From contig SUWE01000010.1 of assembly GCA_015061615.1 (NCBI GenBank), forward strand, positions 1-62,086: 62,086 bases of DNA. The letters run 5' to 3'. Under the pieces are notes generated by a model. The model did not search any database, was not told where the DNA came from, and was given only the letters and a program-made list of their open reading frames with translations. Shown one piece after another: positions 35,228 through 43,988 of this stretch. The DNA comes from Lentisphaerota bacterium. GTDB lineage: Bacteria > Verrucomicrobiota > Lentisphaeria > Victivallales > Victivallaceae. The position numbers were made by a program, and so were the translations under genes. Every line of letters starts with the position of its first letter. The stretch's first letter is position 1.

Positions 35228-35827
35228 ATGTCATTCATAGTCGCCGCCACCGGAAATCAGCACAAACTTGCTGAATACGCCAAACTTCTTGCCGATCAGG
35301 ATGTGGAAATAAAATCACTCAACGACTTCCCCGGTTACACCGAGCCCGAAGAAAACGGTTCGACTTTTGAGGAAAATGCCGGAATCAAAGCCGCATCCGC
35401 CAGTATCTACTGTTCCGCCCCCGCCTTTGCCGATGATTCGGGGCTGGAAGTTGAGGCGCTCGACGGCAGACCGGGCATCCACTCATCCCGCTACGCAGCG
35501 ACCGATGCTGAACGCATTGCCAGACTGCTCGGTGAACTTGAGGGCAAAGAGAACCGCCGCGCCCGCTTTGTCTGTGTCATATCCATCGCCTTCAACGGTG
35601 AAGTGCTTGCCTCGTTTGAGGGTGAAGTCAAAGGAACGATCCTCACTGAACCACGCGGCGGAAACGGCTTCGGCTACGACCCGATCTTCCAGCCCGACGG
35701 TTTTGACAAAAGTTTTGCCGAACTTTCACAGGATGAAAAAAACCGCATCAGCCACCGCGCCAGAGCTTACGCCAAAGCACTCGAATTTGTGGAAGATGAA
35801 CTTTCTGTTTTCACCGATCAGTTTTAA
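35228..35827 (+). CDS. rdgB: XTP/dITP diphosphatase (RdgB/HAM1)
   Basis: It hydrolyses non-canonical purine nucleoside triphosphates to keep them out of nucleic acid. ATGNQHKLAEYAKLL, FADDSGLEVEALDGRPGIHSSRYA and GNGFGYDPIFQPDG are the three family blocks, and the SHRARA end is present. 199 aa is typical. It is first in an operon with rluA, a small membrane protein, XPB-type helicase and Bax1-like nuclease, so the operon groups genome and RNA maintenance genes. Confidence 0.96.
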   Translation: MSFIVAATGNQHKLAEYAKLLADQDVEIKSLNDFPGYTEPEENGSTFEENAGIKAASASIYCSAPAFADDSGLEVEALDGRPGIHSSRYAATDAERIARLLGELEGKENRRARFVCVISIAFNGEVLASFEGEVKGTILTEPRGGNGFGYDPIFQPDGFDKSFAELSQDEKNRISHRARAYAKALEFVEDELSVFTDQF

Positions 35828-35835
35828 GGATTTTC

Positions 35836-36765
35836 ATGGATCTATCGCAAAGAGTCATCCGCAGTTCGATCGACTGGAGCGGCGCCGGTATCACCCTTGC
35901 CGACTACCTTGCCGGACGATTCACCTACCGTTCAAAAGATGAGTGGTGCAAACGCATCGGATCCGGTGAGATCACGCTCAATGACAAAATCGTTGCACCG
36001 GAAACAGTTCTTGCCCTGCACGATAAATTGGAGTACCGTCCGGCGGATATAACCGAACCGCCTGCCGACCTTGATTACAGCATTGTCTATGAAGATGATA
36101 CAACGCTTGTGATCGATAAACCCGGCAATCTCTGCATGCACCCTGCCGGACCGTTTTTCAAACACACATTATGGCATTTGCTCTGCACCCGTTTCGGGAG
36201 TATCCATTTTGTCAACCGCCTCGACCGGGAAACCAGCGGACTTCTGCTTGCCGCGAAAAATGCGGCGGCGGCAAAGAAACTGAGCAAAAGCATTCTGAAG
36301 AAGAAATATCTCGTTCTGGCACACGGGGAGTTCCCGCAGGAACTTGAAGCAAACGGTTTTCTGCTTTCAGCGAACTCCGTTGTCCGCAAAAAGCGACGTT
36401 TCCAGTATGAGCTGCCGGATACTCCTCCCTTTGAAAGCGCGAAGACACTGTTCCGTAAAATTTCTTATAGCAACAACTTATCCCTTATCGAAGCGGAACT
36501 TTTCACCGGCAGGATGCACCAGATAAGAGCAACTCTCTTTTCCCTCGGCTATCCGGTGGCGGGGGATAAACTTTACGGGTTGGATGAGAATTTTTATCTC
36601 AAACAGCGTGCAGATGAGCTGACGGAAAGCGACAGAAAAAAACTGCTTCTGCCCCGTCAGGCGCTCCACTCGGCTTATCTGGAGTTTACAAACGTTTCAG
36701 GGGAAAAACTCTCTTTTACTTCACAACTGCCCGATGATATGAAATTTTTCACAATGGAGAATTGA
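35836..36765 (+). CDS. RluA-family pseudouridine synthase
   Basis: An S4-like RNA-binding N-terminus (about 8-75) precedes the catalytic domain. HFVNRLDRETSGLLLAA (about 124-140) holds the catalytic Asp, and LTGRMHQIRATLFSLGYPVAGDKLYG-type text (ELFTGRMHQIRATLF) confirms the family. It changes uridine to pseudouridine in rRNA or tRNA; the exact target is unresolved. It starts 8 bp after rdgB. Confidence 0.9.
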   Translation: MDLSQRVIRSSIDWSGAGITLADYLAGRFTYRSKDEWCKRIGSGEITLNDKIVAPETVLALHDKLEYRPADITEPPADLDYSIVYEDDTTLVIDKPGNLCMHPAGPFFKHTLWHLLCTRFGSIHFVNRLDRETSGLLLAAKNAAAAKKLSKSILKKKYLVLAHGEFPQELEANGFLLSANSVVRKKRRFQYELPDTPPFESAKTLFRKISYSNNLSLIEAELFTGRMHQIRATLFSLGYPVAGDKLYGLDENFYLKQRADELTESDRKKLLLPRQALHSAYLEFTNVSGEKLSFTSQLPDDMKFFTMEN

Positions 36766-36769
36766 TACA

Positions 36770-37030
36770 ATGGAAGAAAAAAACACCAATCTCACCGAAG
36801 AATTGCAGTCCAAACTGGATGAAGTGGAAATAAACGCGGAAATCGAGGAGAAAAAACTCCCCCGTTTCGATATGCAGAAAGCGACCCTTGTCGGTGCCTG
36901 CTGTCTGGGCTTGAGCTTCACCTTCGCCATTGCCATGAGAATGCCGGTCACCACTGCCGGAGCATTCGGCGTACTCGTCGGTCTGGCAGGTTTTGTCACC
37001 GCCGGCTGCCAGCGCCCGAAAAAACGCTGA
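36770..37030 (+). CDS. Small two-helix membrane protein (86 aa)
   Basis: A charged acidic N-terminus (about 1-35) is followed by two membrane segments (LVGACCLGLSFTFAIAMRM and TAGAFGVLVGLAGFVTAGC) and a basic tail QRPKKR. No family recognised. It starts 4 bp after the pseudouridine synthase gene and its TGA overlaps the helicase ATG as ATGA-type TGATG, so translation is coupled to the XPB-type helicase. Whether it tethers that complex is speculation. Confidence 0.65.
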   Translation: MEEKNTNLTEELQSKLDEVEINAEIEEKKLPRFDMQKATLVGACCLGLSFTFAIAMRMPVTTAGAFGVLVGLAGFVTAGCQRPKKR

Positions 37031-38406
37031 TGACAACTCTTGAGTTTCAAGCCGGGACCCTGACCCTTTCAGGGATAAATCAACTGCCGCCGGGACTGGA
37101 AAAATATTTTTCCTTCGACCCCCGCTGCTCATTTTTCCGCGGACGTGCCTGCGATTACGCCCCCGCAGTGATGGCGCTTTTGCGCAACAGAATACCCTTT
37201 GAGGATAAGGCAAGGGATTATGAAAAACTTTCCACCTTTGCCGTCAGGGAAAAGATAACTCCCCGTCCGCACCAGAAAACTGCGCTTGACAAGTGGATCG
37301 CCGCCGACTGCCGGGGAGTGGTCTCTCTGCCTACGGGCGCGGGCAAGACGATTCTTGCGATGATGGCAATAGAGTATCTGCGCCGTCCGGCACTGATACT
37401 GGTTCCGACGATAGATCTGCTCACCCAGTGGTGCAGTGTCATTGAAAAATTTTTCGACACTCCCTGCGGAATGCTCGGCGGCGGCAGCCGGGAAATCCTC
37501 CCGGTAACCGTCAGCACTTACGACTCCGCACTGCTCAACATGGAGTTCATCGGCAATAAATTTGCATTTCTCATTGCCGATGAGTGCCACCATCTGCCTT
37601 CACCGGAAAACCGTCTCTGCGCCGCCATGTGCATCGCCCCCTTCCGCCTCGGTTTATCCGCAACACTTGATACCGAAGGCGAATATGTCAGTGTAATGAA
37701 TGACCTTATGGGCGAAGTCTGCTGCAATATCGCCATAACGGAGCTTGCCGGAAATATTTTGAGCAATTATCAGGTGAAACGGCTTGAGGTGGAACTATCC
37801 GGAGAAGAAGCCGCCGCCTATCATCACCACCGTGGAGTGTACACCGGTTTTGTCCGTCAGTGCGGCATAGATTTTTCCCGTCCGGACGGCTGGGCGCAGT
37901 TTCTCATCGCCTGTGCCAGAAGGCCCGGCGGCAAGGAGGCGCTGCACTCGTTCATGCTTCAGCGCCACATTGCCCGCGCCGGAAAGGCGAAACTTGACCT
38001 TATTGAAAAAATCCTGCGCCGTCATGCCGGGGAACAGACGATAATCTTCACCGCTGACAACGACGCCGCCTACACCATCGGCAGACGTTTCACGCTCCCG
38101 GTGCTGACCCACCACACGAAAGCGGCGGAACGGAAAGATTTTCTCGACCGTTTCCGCTCCGGAGATTACCCGGTGCTGGTGACGAGCAAAGTTCTCAATG
38201 AAGGAGTCGATGTCCCGCAGGCGTCAGTGGGGATAATCGTTTCCGGCAGCGGCAGTGTCCGCGAACATGTGCAGAGATTGGGCAGAATCCTGCGCAACGC
38301 CCCTGATAAGGAACAGGCGGTACTTTACGAACTTGTCAGCGCCAACACGTCGGAAGTGGCGATAAGTGAGCGCCGCCGGGAACACTCCGCCTACAAAAGA
38401 AGGTGA
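37030..38406 (+). CDS. XPB/SSL2-type DEAD/DEAH helicase
   Basis: An N-terminal ~80-residue damage-recognition-like region precedes the helicase core: RPHQKTALDKWIA, Walker A LPTGAGKT (about 98-105), DECHH (DEXH box), GLSATLD, TSKVLNEGVDVPQAS and QRLGRILRN (motif VI). The compact 458-aa form without long extensions resembles archaeal and bacterial XPB. In archaea XPB pairs with the nuclease Bax1, whose family is encoded directly downstream here, 3 bp away. Confidence 0.9.
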   Translation: MTTLEFQAGTLTLSGINQLPPGLEKYFSFDPRCSFFRGRACDYAPAVMALLRNRIPFEDKARDYEKLSTFAVREKITPRPHQKTALDKWIAADCRGVVSLPTGAGKTILAMMAIEYLRRPALILVPTIDLLTQWCSVIEKFFDTPCGMLGGGSREILPVTVSTYDSALLNMEFIGNKFAFLIADECHHLPSPENRLCAAMCIAPFRLGLSATLDTEGEYVSVMNDLMGEVCCNIAITELAGNILSNYQVKRLEVELSGEEAAAYHHHRGVYTGFVRQCGIDFSRPDGWAQFLIACARRPGGKEALHSFMLQRHIARAGKAKLDLIEKILRRHAGEQTIIFTADNDAAYTIGRRFTLPVLTHHTKAAERKDFLDRFRSGDYPVLVTSKVLNEGVDVPQASVGIIVSGSGSVREHVQRLGRILRNAPDKEQAVLYELVSANTSEVAISERRREHSAYKRR

Positions 38407-38409
38407 ATC

Positions 38410-39624
38410 ATGCTGAGAAAAGAACACCTGCTTTACCGTATCAACGGGGAAAATATCAAGCCGCGTTTCATCGACCCGCAGTCGCCGTTTCTGCTGGAAT
38501 GTGCTTCGGAACTCATCGGCATCTGCTCCGCCGCTCTGGAAAGCGGCATGTCCAGACAGGAGCTTGAAGAAATAAGTTCATCCATCATCCGCGGCAGTGC
38601 CGATGTGAAGATCGCTTCGGGCTTGAACAAACTGCTGCTTGACCGCTGTGAGTTCGCCCTCAGTGCAGAAGCGGACTATCCGCTGCTGCGCAAAAACTGT
38701 TTTCTCCAAGCGGCAAAAATGCTCAAACGCGGAACTTTCACCGGGGAGGAACTGCAAAAAATCTCCTCCGCCCGGACGGCAGATATTTACGGTGATCTGC
38801 CGGATTTTGAAAAACTTGTTTCCTTCGCCCCCGTCACCCCGACGGCGCTGCTCGACCGTTACAATCTTGCCCAGGCGCAGGGATTGCTCATCTATGCGCG
38901 CAAAGTGGTACTCAAACTCTCAGAACCGGAACAGAGCGAACTGCGCAAATTCCTGAAAGCGGTAAAATTTTTCCGTCTGCTTGCCCATATCCGCCGGGAA
39001 GGGAAAAAGGGGTTGACCATTGAACTTTCCGGACCGTATTCGATAATCGACTCAAGCACAAAATACGCCTTGCAGCTGGCAAACCTGCTCCCGGCGGCGG
39101 TCAATCTTTCCCGGTGGGAACTTGTTGCGGAACTGAAGATAAAAGAGCGTGAAGCAGTTATGAAACTTTCGCACAAAAGCAAACTTGTGTCGCATTACAA
39201 ACAGCTTTCGGGGTATATTCCGGAAGAAATACGGATATTCCACCGGACGTTCAACGATAAGCAGTCCGACTGGCAGATAACCGGGGAAACTCCGTTTATC
39301 GACGGCGGCAGTCAGGAGTTGATCTTCCCCGATCTCTCATTTGTTTCCACGTCAAGCGGAAAAGTTCTGCATCTGGAACTTTTCCACCGCTGGCACGCAG
39401 GCGGCATCGCCCGCAGGATAGAATTGTTGAAAAATAATCCGCAACTGCCGCTCACTCTGGGAATCGACCGCGCTCTGGTGAAAAGTGAGGAGGAGTTTGA
39501 AAAACTTTTTGCCGATGCTCCGCAAATAAGAAAACGCTGCTGGCTCTTCCGCGATTTTCCCGGTGTGACCACCTGTGTAAATGCGCTCAACCGTGCGGAA
39601 AAAGAGCTGACAAATTCACATTGA
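38410..39624 (+). CDS. Bax1/DUF790 family nuclease, XPB partner
   Basis: DUF790 signatures are visible: DLPDFEKLVSFAPVTPTALLDRYNLAQAQGLLIYA (about 140-173), LTIELSGPYSIIDSSTKYALQLANLLPA (about 204-231) and the presumed nuclease core FPDLSFVSTSSGKVLHLELFHRWH (PD...ExF, about 306-330). Archaeal Bax1 binds XPB and cuts DNA near damage-derived bubbles; the same pairing is inferred here. At 404 aa it is near the family length. Its last 9 bp overlap the convergent transporter gene. Confidence 0.88.
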   Translation: MLRKEHLLYRINGENIKPRFIDPQSPFLLECASELIGICSAALESGMSRQELEEISSSIIRGSADVKIASGLNKLLLDRCEFALSAEADYPLLRKNCFLQAAKMLKRGTFTGEELQKISSARTADIYGDLPDFEKLVSFAPVTPTALLDRYNLAQAQGLLIYARKVVLKLSEPEQSELRKFLKAVKFFRLLAHIRREGKKGLTIELSGPYSIIDSSTKYALQLANLLPAAVNLSRWELVAELKIKEREAVMKLSHKSKLVSHYKQLSGYIPEEIRIFHRTFNDKQSDWQITGETPFIDGGSQELIFPDLSFVSTSSGKVLHLELFHRWHAGGIARRIELLKNNPQLPLTLGIDRALVKSEEEFEKLFADAPQIRKRCWLFRDFPGVTTCVNALNRAEKELTNSH

Positions 39625-40524
39625 GCCGAAGGAGTAAAGGGCGATCGCCCCGATCATCATCAATGCGGCGATTATCCGCCTGACCCATAAACGCATGGGG
39701 ATGTTTGAGTCGAGCGCCGCCATACCCATGTAAGGCAGAAGCAGACCGGCAAGGACGGAAAATATTCCCCGTGTCGCCAGAATGACATTGCCGAAAACCG
39801 GTTTCAGATTGAGGAAACAGACAAACAGCAGAACTTGCGAAGCCAGCCACAATATTGCATACGGCGCGCCCTCAAGCATCTGTCTGCCATCAGGTTTCAA
39901 AATGAACAATGCCGGCAGAGTCAGAACTCCGAGAATGGTATAAACCATCGTCACCACGGCAAACGAGCAGAACAACGGCGTGCCGCCGCCGTAACTTGTC
40001 AGTTTGGCAACGAGATCGGTTTCCACGATATCCACAAGGGAGTAACAGACCAGCGTGGTGAATATCAGCACCCAGCCGCGCCATGATGCGGAACTGCTGC
40101 CCGCTTTATTGAAGATGAATCCTGCCGCCGCCGCAACGGCAACTGCCGCTGTCTGCATCCAGTTCAGCGTTCCTCCGGCGACGATAAAAATCACAGAAAG
40201 GACGACGATCTTCAACCCGAGGAGCGAAGATATGCGGCTGGCTTCAAAGTAACGCATCGCCGCAAAAAAGCAGAATTGTCCTGTAAGAAAGAGCGTACTG
40301 GTCAAAACGCCCTGCAACACAAATTTCCACCAGCACGGCAAAATTGCAAAGGGGAAAAATATCAGCAGAAGGGGCAGACAGATGAGCATCATCAGAAATG
40401 TCGCCACTGTCAGCAGACGCACCGGACTTTTGAAAAGCAGTAAAAATCTTGCGTTGCAGAGATATCCTGCGGAGTTTATTATCGCGGCACCGAAACCGCA
40501 AAGCATCGGCAGAAACATTTTCAC
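39616..40524 (-). CDS. DMT-superfamily (EamA-like) transporter
   Basis: About ten membrane helices are visible in two halves, typical of drug/metabolite transporters. There is no soluble domain. The call rests on helix count and composition rather than a specific motif. It overlaps the aminotransferase gene by 4 bp, so it may export an amino acid or related product of that operon. The stop overlaps the Bax1-like gene end. Confidence 0.65.
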   Translation of the reverse strand: MKMFLPMLCGFGAAIINSAGYLCNARFLLLFKSPVRLLTVATFLMMLICLPLLLIFFPFAILPCWWKFVLQGVLTSTLFLTGQFCFFAAMRYFEASRISSLLGLKIVVLSVIFIVAGGTLNWMQTAAVAVAAAAGFIFNKAGSSSASWRGWVLIFTTLVCYSLVDIVETDLVAKLTSYGGGTPLFCSFAVVTMVYTILGVLTLPALFILKPDGRQMLEGAPYAILWLASQVLLFVCFLNLKPVFGNVILATRGIFSVLAGLLLPYMGMAALDSNIPMRLWVRRIIAALMMIGAIALYSFGSM

Positions 40525-41720
40525 AAAGACCCCTGCTTATCCATAAAGCGTTTGATACGCTTCAATGCTTCGCGCAGTTCATCGGCACTTGTGGCATAGC
40601 AGCAGCGTACAAAACCTTTTCCGCCGGGACCGAATGCCTCACCCGGAACCACGGCAACATGTTCGGCACAAAGCAGTTTTTCGGCAAATTCAGCTGAATC
40701 CATACCGCTGTTTTTCACCGAGGCAAATGCGTAAAATGCGCCGTGCGGCATCAGGCACTCCAAACCGGCATCGTTGAGACCTTTGACGAAAAAATCCCGG
40801 CGGCTGCGGTAACTTTCGCGCATTTCCACCATTGCATTGCCGCCATTCTGGACAGCTTCCAGCGCCGCTTCCTGAGCAACAGTCGGCGCACACATGATCG
40901 CATACTGGTGGATACGCATCATTGCCGAAATCATCGCGGCAGGGGCGCAGACATAGCCCACGCGCCAACCGGTCATGGCAAAGGCTTTGGAAAATCCGTG
41001 AAGAAAGATCGTCCGCTCCTTCATCCCCGGCAAAGAGGCAATGGAAAGATGATTTCCATCATAATTCAATTCCGAATATATCTCATCGGTCAACACCGCA
41101 AGGTCGTATTTTTTGGCGATTTCAGCGACTGCCCGCAACTTTTCCGGCGGCATCACGGCTCCGGTGGGATTGCAGGGGAAGTTCAGCAAAATCGCTTTGG
41201 TGCGGGGAGTTACCGCCCTTTCAATATCCTCCGGTTCAACGGCAAACTCATTCTCATAACGGGTGGTAACCGGAACCGGAACTCCGTGAGCCATAGCGAT
41301 CTCTGCCGGATATGAAACATAACACGGCTCCGTGTAGATCACCTCATCCCCCGGAGAAAGCAGCATCCGGAAAGCCAGATCAAGCGCCTCACTGACTCCG
41401 ATGGTCACCAGACACTCATTGCGGTAATCGTAGGAAACGGAGTAATTTTTTTCCACATAATCACAAATCGCCCGCCGCAAACGGGGCATACCGAGATTGG
41501 ATGTGTAACCGGTATGACCGTGTTCAAGAGAGTATATGCCGCTTTCACGGATAGTCCACGGGGTGACGAAATCCGGTTCACCGACACCCAGCGAGATGAC
41601 ATCATCCATCGCATTGACCAGATCGAAAAACTTTCTTATTCCGCTGGCGGGCAGAGAGGCGATATGCGGAGCGATAAACTTTTCAGAAACAGATTTTGAG
41701 CCGCTCATATTCTTCATCAC
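40521..41720 (-). CDS. Pyridoxal-phosphate aminotransferase, class I/II
   Basis: LGVGEPDFVTP (about 43-53), NFPCNPTGAVM and the PLP lysine motif FLHGFSKAFAMTGWRVGYVCAP (about 238-259; Lys in FSKAFAMTGWR) mark fold type I. Several Met codons at the N-terminus (41720, 41717, 41708) are possible starts; all overlap the end of the Lrp gene, typical of coupled Lrp-aminotransferase pairs. The amino acid substrate is not evident. Confidence 0.9.
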   Translation of the reverse strand: MMKNMSGSKSVSEKFIAPHIASLPASGIRKFFDLVNAMDDVISLGVGEPDFVTPWTIRESGIYSLEHGHTGYTSNLGMPRLRRAICDYVEKNYSVSYDYRNECLVTIGVSEALDLAFRMLLSPGDEVIYTEPCYVSYPAEIAMAHGVPVPVTTRYENEFAVEPEDIERAVTPRTKAILLNFPCNPTGAVMPPEKLRAVAEIAKKYDLAVLTDEIYSELNYDGNHLSIASLPGMKERTIFLHGFSKAFAMTGWRVGYVCAPAAMISAMMRIHQYAIMCAPTVAQEAALEAVQNGGNAMVEMRESYRSRRDFFVKGLNDAGLECLMPHGAFYAFASVKNSGMDSAEFAEKLLCAEHVAVVPGEAFGPGGKGFVRCCYATSADELREALKRIKRFMDKQGSL

Positions 41721-42168
41721 TTTGCATTACCATACCGGATTCTTTATACTTTTTCAACTGGAACGAAGTCGCGGTCGAAATCACCCCTTCTATCGTTGCC
41801 AGCTTATCGGAAACAAAATTTGCCACCTGCTGCAATGAAGCCCCTTCAACGGTCAGCAGCAGATCGTAACTGCCGGAAAGCAAACTCAAATCGGTCACTT
41901 CCGGAAATTTGGCTATTCTGCGGGCGACACGGTCAAAACCGCCGTCGCGGCTGGGGGTGACCTTCACTTCGATCAACGCCTTGACGCGGCTTTCACTGCC
42001 CGGAGCATCATCTGTAACAATGGCGGTGTAACCGCGGATGACTCCGGCATTTTCCATTTCATTGACTGCCGAAACGACTTCGGCGGTTTCAACTGACAAT
42101 ATTTCCGCGATCTCTTGAGCCGTCAACCGGGCATTGGTGCGGAGCAGGGAAATTATTTTTTCTTTCAT
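41683..42168 (-). CDS. Lrp/AsnC family transcriptional regulator
   Basis: An HTH domain (EKIISLLRTNARLTAQEIAEILSVETAEVVSAVNEMENAGVIRGYTAIV, about 2-53) is followed by the RAM effector domain (KALIEVKVTPSRDGGFDRVARRIAKFPEVTDLSLLSGSYDLLLTVEGASLQQVANFVSDKLATIEGV). At 161 aa it is full length. It overlaps cdsA by 4 bp and the aminotransferase start, so it probably senses an amino acid and controls its own operon. Confidence 0.92.
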   Translation of the reverse strand: MKEKIISLLRTNARLTAQEIAEILSVETAEVVSAVNEMENAGVIRGYTAIVTDDAPGSESRVKALIEVKVTPSRDGGFDRVARRIAKFPEVTDLSLLSGSYDLLLTVEGASLQQVANFVSDKLATIEGVISTATSFQLKKYKESGMVMQSDEEYERLKICF

Positions 42169-43010
42169 ACCCAGATAATATCCTTCAAAAAGTAAAGCGG
42201 AAAGAAGAGCAATCCGTTGTAGATAAAGCTGTCAAGCACGTCAAAAGCTCCGCCCATGCCGGGGACGAAGGAGCCGGAATCCTTGATATCGCAGAAACGT
42301 TTTACGGCGGATTCGGTCAAGTCCCCGAAGAAACTGCCGAATGAAAGTACCACAGCGGCAAGAATATACCAATTTCTGCCCGCTTCAGGGGCAACAGTGT
42401 AAAACGTCAGACTCACGGCAACGGAAAGTATCAATCCGCCGAGCAGACCCTCATAGGATTTTTTCGGACTCACTTTCGGGGCGATCTTGTGATTGCCGCC
42501 GGGGAGTTTGGAGGTCAGCGTTCCGACAATGTATCCGCCGGTATCAGTCGCTTTGGTGACAAGGCAGAGGAAAATCAGCCACACCCCCTGCTGTCCGCAC
42601 CTTGCAGGCAGAAAATAACTGCACAAAAGCAGGATAAGCGACGGCGCAAAGAGCAGTACCGCCCCGGCGGAGTTGAATATCTTGCGCATGATATCTTCAT
42701 TCATCGAAAGAAGTGCCGCGCAGCAGGAAAGTATCACCAGCGCACCGAGCATCAGCACCGCAAGTCTTGCCGCAGGGAAAATGAATCCCATCGTGCATCC
42801 GACCGCCGCCAGCCAGACGACCAGTGCCGTCGGCGTGACAAGTGCAGGCTTGCCGGATTTGTTGAGCATGGAACAGCACTCACCGACAGCGGCACCGACC
42901 ATCGCGGGCGCGGCGGCGATAAAGAGCCACACACCGCCGGATTCCCAGAAGAATATGCCGCCTAAAAGCGCCATCAAAAGTGCAAAACCGATAATACGGA
43001 ACTTGAACAT
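42165..43010 (-). CDS. cdsA: Phosphatidate cytidylyltransferase
   Basis: CdsA makes CDP-diacylglycerol for phospholipids in the inner membrane. The start at 43010 (MFKFRIIGFALL) has GGGGAG seven bases upstream; the longer frame adds 22 unlikely residues. Eight or so membrane helices precede the family signature TDTGGYIVGTLTSKLPGG...ISPKKSYEG-like block and SAVKRFCDIKDSGSFVPGMGGAFDVLDS, where conserved Asp residues bind metal. 281 aa. 23 bp after the isomerase gene. Confidence 0.93.
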   Translation of the reverse strand: MFKFRIIGFALLMALLGGIFFWESGGVWLFIAAAPAMVGAAVGECCSMLNKSGKPALVTPTALVVWLAAVGCTMGFIFPAARLAVLMLGALVILSCCAALLSMNEDIMRKIFNSAGAVLLFAPSLILLLCSYFLPARCGQQGVWLIFLCLVTKATDTGGYIVGTLTSKLPGGNHKIAPKVSPKKSYEGLLGGLILSVAVSLTFYTVAPEAGRNWYILAAVVLSFGSFFGDLTESAVKRFCDIKDSGSFVPGMGGAFDVLDSFIYNGLLFFPLYFLKDIIWV

Positions 43011-43033
43011 GTTTTTTCTCCCCTTTTTTGAAA

Positions 43034-43675
43034 TCAATCCATCATCTTGAAAAAGTGCGCTTCGACCGCCAGACAAAGCGTGTGATAAAGCGGCAGATGA
43101 AGTTCCTGGATCTTATAAGTTTCCTTTTCCGGAACGGCGATGACCACATCGGCGAACTCACGGCAGCTGCCGTTTTTACTGCCGGTCAGCAGAATGGTGC
43201 GGATTTTCTTTGCCCGTGCGGCGATAAACATTTTGCGGATATTTTCCGCACTGCCGCCGGTGGATATGCCGATCACTGCATCGCCCGCTTTACCGAGCGC
43301 CCAGAGCTGCTGGGCAAAGGCGAGGAAAGGATCGACATCGTTGCCGAAGGCACTGGTCAATGCGGGGTGTGAAAGCAGTGAAACCGCCGGAAGCCCGTAT
43401 TGCAGATTTTTTCCGAGTTCATTTCCGGTTTCGCCGCCGACCTCCGCAAGGAGTGCTTTATCTGCGGCGGAAAGTTCTCTTTTGGACTTGAACCCTTTAA
43501 GCAGTTCACCGCAAATATGTTCGGCATCAGCGGCACTGCCGCCGTTGCCGGCAAGAAAAAGAGTCCTGCCGCTTTCAAAAAGTTCAATCAGCTCCTTTGC
43601 CAATGCCTCCGCCGCCGGAGCGGTCTCTGCCAGAAGCGGATAGCGCCGCACCATTTCATCAAAATATTTTTTCAC
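43034..43675 (-). CDS. SIS-domain phosphoheptose isomerase-like protein (GmhA/DiaA family)
   Basis: GNGGSAADAEHICGELLKGFK (about 42-62) and GDAVIGISTGGSAENIRKMF (sugar-phosphate binding) are the GmhA signatures, and a C-terminal HLPLYHTLCLAVE helix matches. GmhA turns sedoheptulose 7-phosphate into the heptose of lipopolysaccharide; DiaA-like paralogues instead bind DnaA. It starts at GTG with AAGGTGA upstream, and this start lies inside a 33-bp repeat also found at 43956. At 213 aa, slightly longer than E. coli GmhA. Confidence 0.85.
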   Translation of the reverse strand: MKKYFDEMVRRYPLLAETAPAAEALAKELIELFESGRTLFLAGNGGSAADAEHICGELLKGFKSKRELSAADKALLAEVGGETGNELGKNLQYGLPAVSLLSHPALTSAFGNDVDPFLAFAQQLWALGKAGDAVIGISTGGSAENIRKMFIAARAKKIRTILLTGSKNGSCREFADVVIAVPEKETYKIQELHLPLYHTLCLAVEAHFFKMMD

Positions 43676-43700
43676 TTTATCACCTTAACTTACATTAAAA
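43668..43700. repeat. 33-bp direct repeat, copy 1 (covers isomerase start)
   Basis: This copy contains the ribosome site and GTG start of the isomerase gene and is identical over 33 bp to 43956-43988 (starting TTTTTCACTTTATC). The segment between, about 255 bp, therefore looks like an insertion or duplication at the junction of the symporter and isomerase genes. Confidence 0.9.
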
Positions 43701-43955
43701 GAACCAATAATATCCTGAATTTTGCAAAACTCAAACGTGAAATTGCAAACAAAGATTTCTTAACACATAAAACATATCACACGAATCATGATTTGTCAAC
43801 CCGGCAAACACGCCCTTTGCTCCATCCGGTGGATGCAGTGTGCGGCAATGTCGTGTTTTGTGACGAGTACGGTGCAGGAGTGTACGACTGTACTCGACTG
43901 CACCGGCACAGGAGCAAGGCGCGAGATTGACCACAATGCGCCACCGCCGGTTGGA
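43701..43955. other. Inserted intergenic segment with promoter, long hairpin and dispersed repeat
   Basis: No gene is supported. It holds a promoter facing the isomerase (43771-43799), an imperfect hairpin with 7-bp outer arms (43870-43876 with 43899-43905) and most of dispersed repeat copy A. On the minus strand a 50-odd codon reading frame starts at the duplicate GTG, but its composition suggests a decayed shadow. Confidence 0.6.
43771..43799 (-). promoter_or_regulatory. Strong candidate promoter of the isomerase operon with palindrome
   Basis: On the minus strand a perfect TTGACA (43794-43799) and TATGTT (43771-43776) have a 17-bp spacer containing the palindrome AATCATGATT (43784-43793). 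Being inside the inserted segment, the promoter may have arrived with it. Confidence 0.6.
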
Positions 43956-43963
43956 TTTTTCAC
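43909..43963 (-). repeat. Dispersed 55-bp repeat, copy A
   Basis: Read on the minus strand from GTGAAAAATC, it is identical at 49 of 55 positions to 50553-50607 on the plus strand. It ends near GCGCCTTGCTCCTG. The GC-rich middle (GCGCATTG, CAATCTCGCGCC) is conserved. Confidence 0.85.
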
Positions 43964-43988
43964 TTTATCACCTTAACTTACATTAAAA
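43956..43988. repeat. 33-bp direct repeat, copy 2 (covers symporter stop)
   Basis: Identical to 43668-43700. It includes the stop codon of the sodium symporter gene and a duplicate of the isomerase ribosome site and GTG, which supports an earlier direct join of the two genes. Confidence 0.9.

Noticed and set aside
43731-43963. Small protein starting at the duplicate GTG
   Set aside because: The frame arises from the duplicated isomerase start; its peptide is shared with copy B only because the DNA is repeated, and it has no sign of selection that I can see.
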